Below, piece after piece: positions 6,532 to 8,257 of a DNA stretch of 8,257 nt. Under the pieces are notes generated by a model. The model was given only the letters and a program-made list of their open reading frames with translations, was not told the origin of the DNA and ran no database searches. Every line of letters starts with the position of its first letter. The stretch's first letter is position 1. The position numbers were made by a program, and so were the translations under genes. The stretch is taken from positions 1-8,257 of the forward strand of contig JAJYAE010000195.1 in NCBI GenBank assembly GCA_021779695.1, read 5' to 3'. This stretch comes from Acidobacteriota bacterium. GTDB taxonomy: Bacteria; Acidobacteriota; Terriglobia; Terriglobales; Acidobacteriaceae.

Positions 6532-7110
6532 ATGCGGAAACTGGTGCGTGGATTTCTGGTGGCAACAGTTCTGGGCTGGCTGGCCCAGGGCGGATGTTTG
6601 GCGCAGTCGCGCTATGAACTCTTTGCCGGCTACAGCTGGCTCTCCAATTCGCTAAATGGCGTGGCGGGATCGCATCAGCCTCTGAATGGGTGGGATGCGT
6701 CTTTAGGGTTTCCGACGTGGCGCGGGTTGCGCTTCAAAGTGGATACGACCGGCTACCTGGGGACAAACCTGAATGCACCGCAGCACCTGTTCTTTATCAT
6801 GGGCGGGGCAGAATATGGGCGCCATTTTGGGCACGAGAGATTGTATGTTGAGGGGCTCGGTGGCACCGGCGGCGCGAACCGCTACTGGGGCGCCAACCAG
6901 ACACCGGCCCAGACCGCATCGTTTGCGGCCTTTATGGGCGGCGGCGTGGATACGCCAATCTCAAAGCGGTTTGCGTGGCGCGTCGACGGCGGCTATCAGT
7001 ATTCTTATTTCCAACTCATTCAGAGCCTGGCGACACTGCAGCCGGTCTACAACACCAATCTGCCCACGAACTTCGGGCGAATCTCAACCGGACTGGTGTG
7101 GAATTTCTGA
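6532..7110 (+). CDS. Small outer-membrane beta-barrel protein (192 aa)
   Basis: A secreted protein expected to fold as an eight-strand-like OmpA/OmpX-type barrel in the outer membrane. The head MRKLVRGFLVATVLGWLAQG plus GCLAQS is a Sec signal peptide, with likely cleavage at CLA-QS (after residue 24). The Cys at 22 is not in a proper lipobox. The mature protein begins with the strand RYELFAGYSWL (27-37) and shows alternating aromatic/small strands throughout: LRFKVDTTGYLG (66-77), HLFFIMGGAEYGRHF (85-99), RLYVEGLGGTGG (103-114), SFAAFMGGGVDT (130-141), FAWRVDGGYQYSYF (147-160) and FGRISTGLVWNF (181-192). It ends in Phe, as BAM substrates do. It resembles the many 'outer membrane beta-barrel' paralogs of Acidobacteriota. 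Ligand and function are unknown. It is a single gene that converges on the secretin-like operon. Confidence 0.85.
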   Translation: MRKLVRGFLVATVLGWLAQGGCLAQSRYELFAGYSWLSNSLNGVAGSHQPLNGWDASLGFPTWRGLRFKVDTTGYLGTNLNAPQHLFFIMGGAEYGRHFGHERLYVEGLGGTGGANRYWGANQTPAQTASFAAFMGGGVDTPISKRFAWRVDGGYQYSYFQLIQSLATLQPVYNTNLPTNFGRISTGLVWNF

Positions 7111-7164
7111 GGGCTGCTTTACCTGTGGGGGCGAAGCGACCACAAAAGGATGCGGGAATGCAGT

Positions 7165-7190
7165 GGCCCGCTCCGGAGCCGAAGCGGGCC
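7165..7190. terminator. GC hairpin between converging genes, possible weak bidirectional terminator
   Basis: GGCCCGCT (7165-7172) pairs perfectly with AGCGGGCC (7183-7190) around a 10-base loop. It lies 54 bases after the beta-barrel stop and 25 bases after the end of the secretin-like gene on the other strand. Neither side has an adjacent T-run, so it is not a canonical Rho-independent terminator. It may act as a 3'-end stabiliser or with Rho. The rest of 7111-7215 shows nothing else. Confidence 0.4.
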
Positions 7191-7215
7191 AAATGGGCGA
7201 TTTGCCGCCGGGCCT

Positions 7216-7803
7216 CTACTCCAGCGGTGTGGCGGTGACGGTGACCTGCAGGCTGCCCTTGCTGTCGAGCGAGTCGGATTTGAAGACGACAGTGGGCTTG
7301 CCGACTGGGATGAGCACAGGTGCCTGCCAGGAATTCTGTCTAATCACCGGATCACTGATCAGAGCTGAACTCGATAGAGTTGAGGTTTCAGCCAGGCTAC
7401 TGACCTCTGCTTTGAGCAGCATTCCCAATTGGTGGCCGACTTCGCGAACCTCACGCGTATCGATATTCACACCGACATCGAGATACTGATATTGGTAATC
7501 CATTTTGCTGTCTCCCTGGGATGCGAAACGACCGCCTGTGACGATGGGAACGCGCGAGCCCGTGCGGATAGCGCCAAATTGCTGGTTGTGGTCCGTGCAA
7601 ACCGTGGTGGAGTAGGCCCGGCTATTCACGGGCTTGCCGTCATTGCCCACTTCCTGAAGCAGAAATTCCAAATGGTAGTAGTGTATTGCCGGTTCAGAAG
7701 CTTTTGGGGGCTCCGGTGTTTTCGACGTATCCTGTGCGAACATCGCGCGAGGCGAGGCTGCAGCCAGGATTAAAAGGCAGACGAACAAGAGTGGCTTGCG
7801 CAT
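7216..7803 (-). CDS. Secreted protein with secretin-core-like sequence pattern (195 aa)
   Basis: Exported protein: MRKPLLFVCLLILAAASPRA is a Sec signal peptide (cleavage near residue 20-23), followed by a Pro/Lys linker. The mature domain reads YYHLEFLLQEVGNDGKPVNS (42-61), RAYSTTV, then IRTGSRVPIVTG (79-90), YQYLDVGVNIDTREV (105-119), LLKAEVSSLAE (129-139), DPVIRQNSW (151-159), VLIPVGKPTVVFKSDS (163-178) and LQVTVTATPLE. The run 'G-RVPI-TG / DVGVNID / EVSSL / PVIRQN / V--GKPTVV' parallels the strand order of the C-terminal secretin domain of GspD/PilQ proteins. The N-domains and gate length are absent, so it is not a channel by itself. I recall similar lone secreted proteins in Acidobacteriota but no known function. 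It starts at an ATG with AAGGAG 5 bases upstream, overlapping the stop of the upstream gene (9-base gap), so the two are co-translated. Secretion is likely; the secretin link is inference. Confidence 0.85.
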   Translation of the reverse strand: MRKPLLFVCLLILAAASPRAMFAQDTSKTPEPPKASEPAIHYYHLEFLLQEVGNDGKPVNSRAYSTTVCTDHNQQFGAIRTGSRVPIVTGGRFASQGDSKMDYQYQYLDVGVNIDTREVREVGHQLGMLLKAEVSSLAETSTLSSSALISDPVIRQNSWQAPVLIPVGKPTVVFKSDSLDSKGSLQVTVTATPLE

Positions 7804-7812
7804 CGTTTCTCC

Positions 7813-8257
7813 TTAGTCATTACCCGCGAAAAGCGGCTTGAGGGGTGGAATTTGAATTTCGGAAATGTGAAGGGGTGCGTCGGTCTGCGCCTGGGCGGCG
7901 ACCAGGGCCTCGCGAAGCGCCGGGGGAGCTTGAGCCATGACGCGGGCGAGATCCTTTTCCTCCCCTATGGGCGGTTGGGGAGTGGGAAATACATCGAGTT
8001 TGGGACGATCTACGGCAGCGAGCGCAAAGTGGGCTCGTCTGCGCCCGAAGGCACGACGAGCCGCACGCTTTTCGCCTGCAGTCGAGTGTGCCGCTACAGC
8101 GCGATCTCTTTGCGAAGAAGCAACAATCGTTGGTGCAGGGACGCGGTCAGTGGGTGTCTTCAGTGTCCTTGACCAGGTAAGGAAGAGGATGAACGTGCAA
8201 GCGACTGCTGCTCCTGCGATGAGCCAGGCCAGCGAGCGACGGAGCACCGATGCATGA
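7813..8257 (-). CDS. Single-pass membrane protein, anti-sigma-like, 5' end probably beyond the window
   Basis: The frame is open from the right edge to the stop at 7813-7815. A GTG at 8247 could start a 144-aa protein, but no ribosome binding site precedes it and the frame continues to the edge, so I treat the N-terminus as missing. Counting from the GTG, SLAWLIAGAAVACTFILFLTW (5-25, one membrane helix) follows an Arg pair. A long basic, Ala-rich stretch (RDRAVAAHSTAGEKRAARRA) leads to LDVFPTPQPPIGEEKDLARV (84-103), then APPALREALVAAQAQ and a closing LHISEIQIPPLKPLF (126-140). A cytoplasmic zinc-finger anti-sigma domain, one helix and a periplasmic tail with 'VFP-P-PL--EE-LL' is a layout I associate with Acidobacteriota proteins encoded next to ECF sigma factors. 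The zinc finger itself would be outside the window, so this is only a likely reading. It forms an operon with the secretin-like gene. Confidence 0.7.
   Translation of the reverse strand, partial: HASVLRRSLAWLIAGAAVACTFILFLTWSRTLKTPTDRVPAPTIVASSQRDRAVAAHSTAGEKRAARRAFGRRRAHFALAAVDRPKLDVFPTPQPPIGEEKDLARVMAQAPPALREALVAAQAQTDAPLHISEIQIPPLKPLFAGND

Noticed and set aside
6550..6610. Lipoprotein signal in the beta-barrel protein (Cys at residue 22)
   Set aside because: The residues before the Cys are Q-G-G rather than a lipobox with Leu/Ile/Val at -3; ordinary signal peptidase cleavage at CLA-QS fits better with a barrel protein.
7852..8257. Plus-strand frames opposite the anti-sigma-like gene
   Set aside because: Low-complexity antisense products without a ribosome binding site; the minus frame has a coherent membrane helix and operon structure.
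1..8257. Search by eye for tRNA genes, CRISPR repeats, insertion-sequence ends and long direct repeats
   Set aside because: None seen. TA genes are present but without transposase, integrase or attachment-like repeats, so I do not call a mobile element.

Overview
The window is GC-rich and densely packed, with eight genes or gene fragments of chromosomal character plus one toxin-antitoxin pair counted among them. No rRNA, tRNA, CRISPR array or insertion sequence is visible. The protein styles suggest a member of the Acidobacteriota (Acidobacteriaceae/Terriglobia type). These include a small outer-membrane beta-barrel protein opening with a 'YELFAGYSW' strand and ending in Phe, a COG4760-type Bax-inhibitor protein, a FadE-like acyl-CoA dehydrogenase of about 600 residues, and a secreted 'YHLEFLLQE...VNSRAYSTTV' protein. 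This taxonomic call is inference from remembered family style, not a search result.

Left part, minus strand (1-3009). Reading in the direction of transcription, a processive GT2 membrane glycosyltransferase (521 aa) is followed with no gap by a BrnT-type RelE-fold toxin. The toxin overlaps its antitoxin by 17 bases. A secreted protein of unknown function then runs off the left edge. The toxin lies in the same frame as the glycosyltransferase, separated only by one TAA, so the TA pair looks appended to the glycosyltransferase transcript. The left-edge gene uses more mixed codons than the rest of the window.

Middle, plus strand (3250-5967). An acyl-CoA dehydrogenase diverges from the glycosyltransferase across a 240-base spacer. 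After a probable terminator and a 147-base gap holding a 16-base palindrome comes a seven-helix Bax inhibitor-1/YccA family membrane protein. It is followed by a strong GC hairpin and a good intrinsic terminator that probably works in both directions.

Right part (6141-8257). A 59-aa small protein gene (minus) with a strong ribosome binding site converges on the Bax-inhibitor gene. It diverges across 211 bases from an outer-membrane beta-barrel gene (plus). That gene converges, across an 8-bp GC hairpin, on a two-gene minus-strand operon. The operon holds a single-pass membrane protein that looks like the C-terminal part of an anti-sigma-like protein (5' end probably outside the window), and 9 bases later a secreted protein. 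The secreted protein's conserved pattern resembles the C-terminal core of type II/III secretins, but it lacks the rest of a secretin. This pair is the most promising poorly described system in the window. The second most interesting point is the in-frame abutment of toxin and glycosyltransferase.
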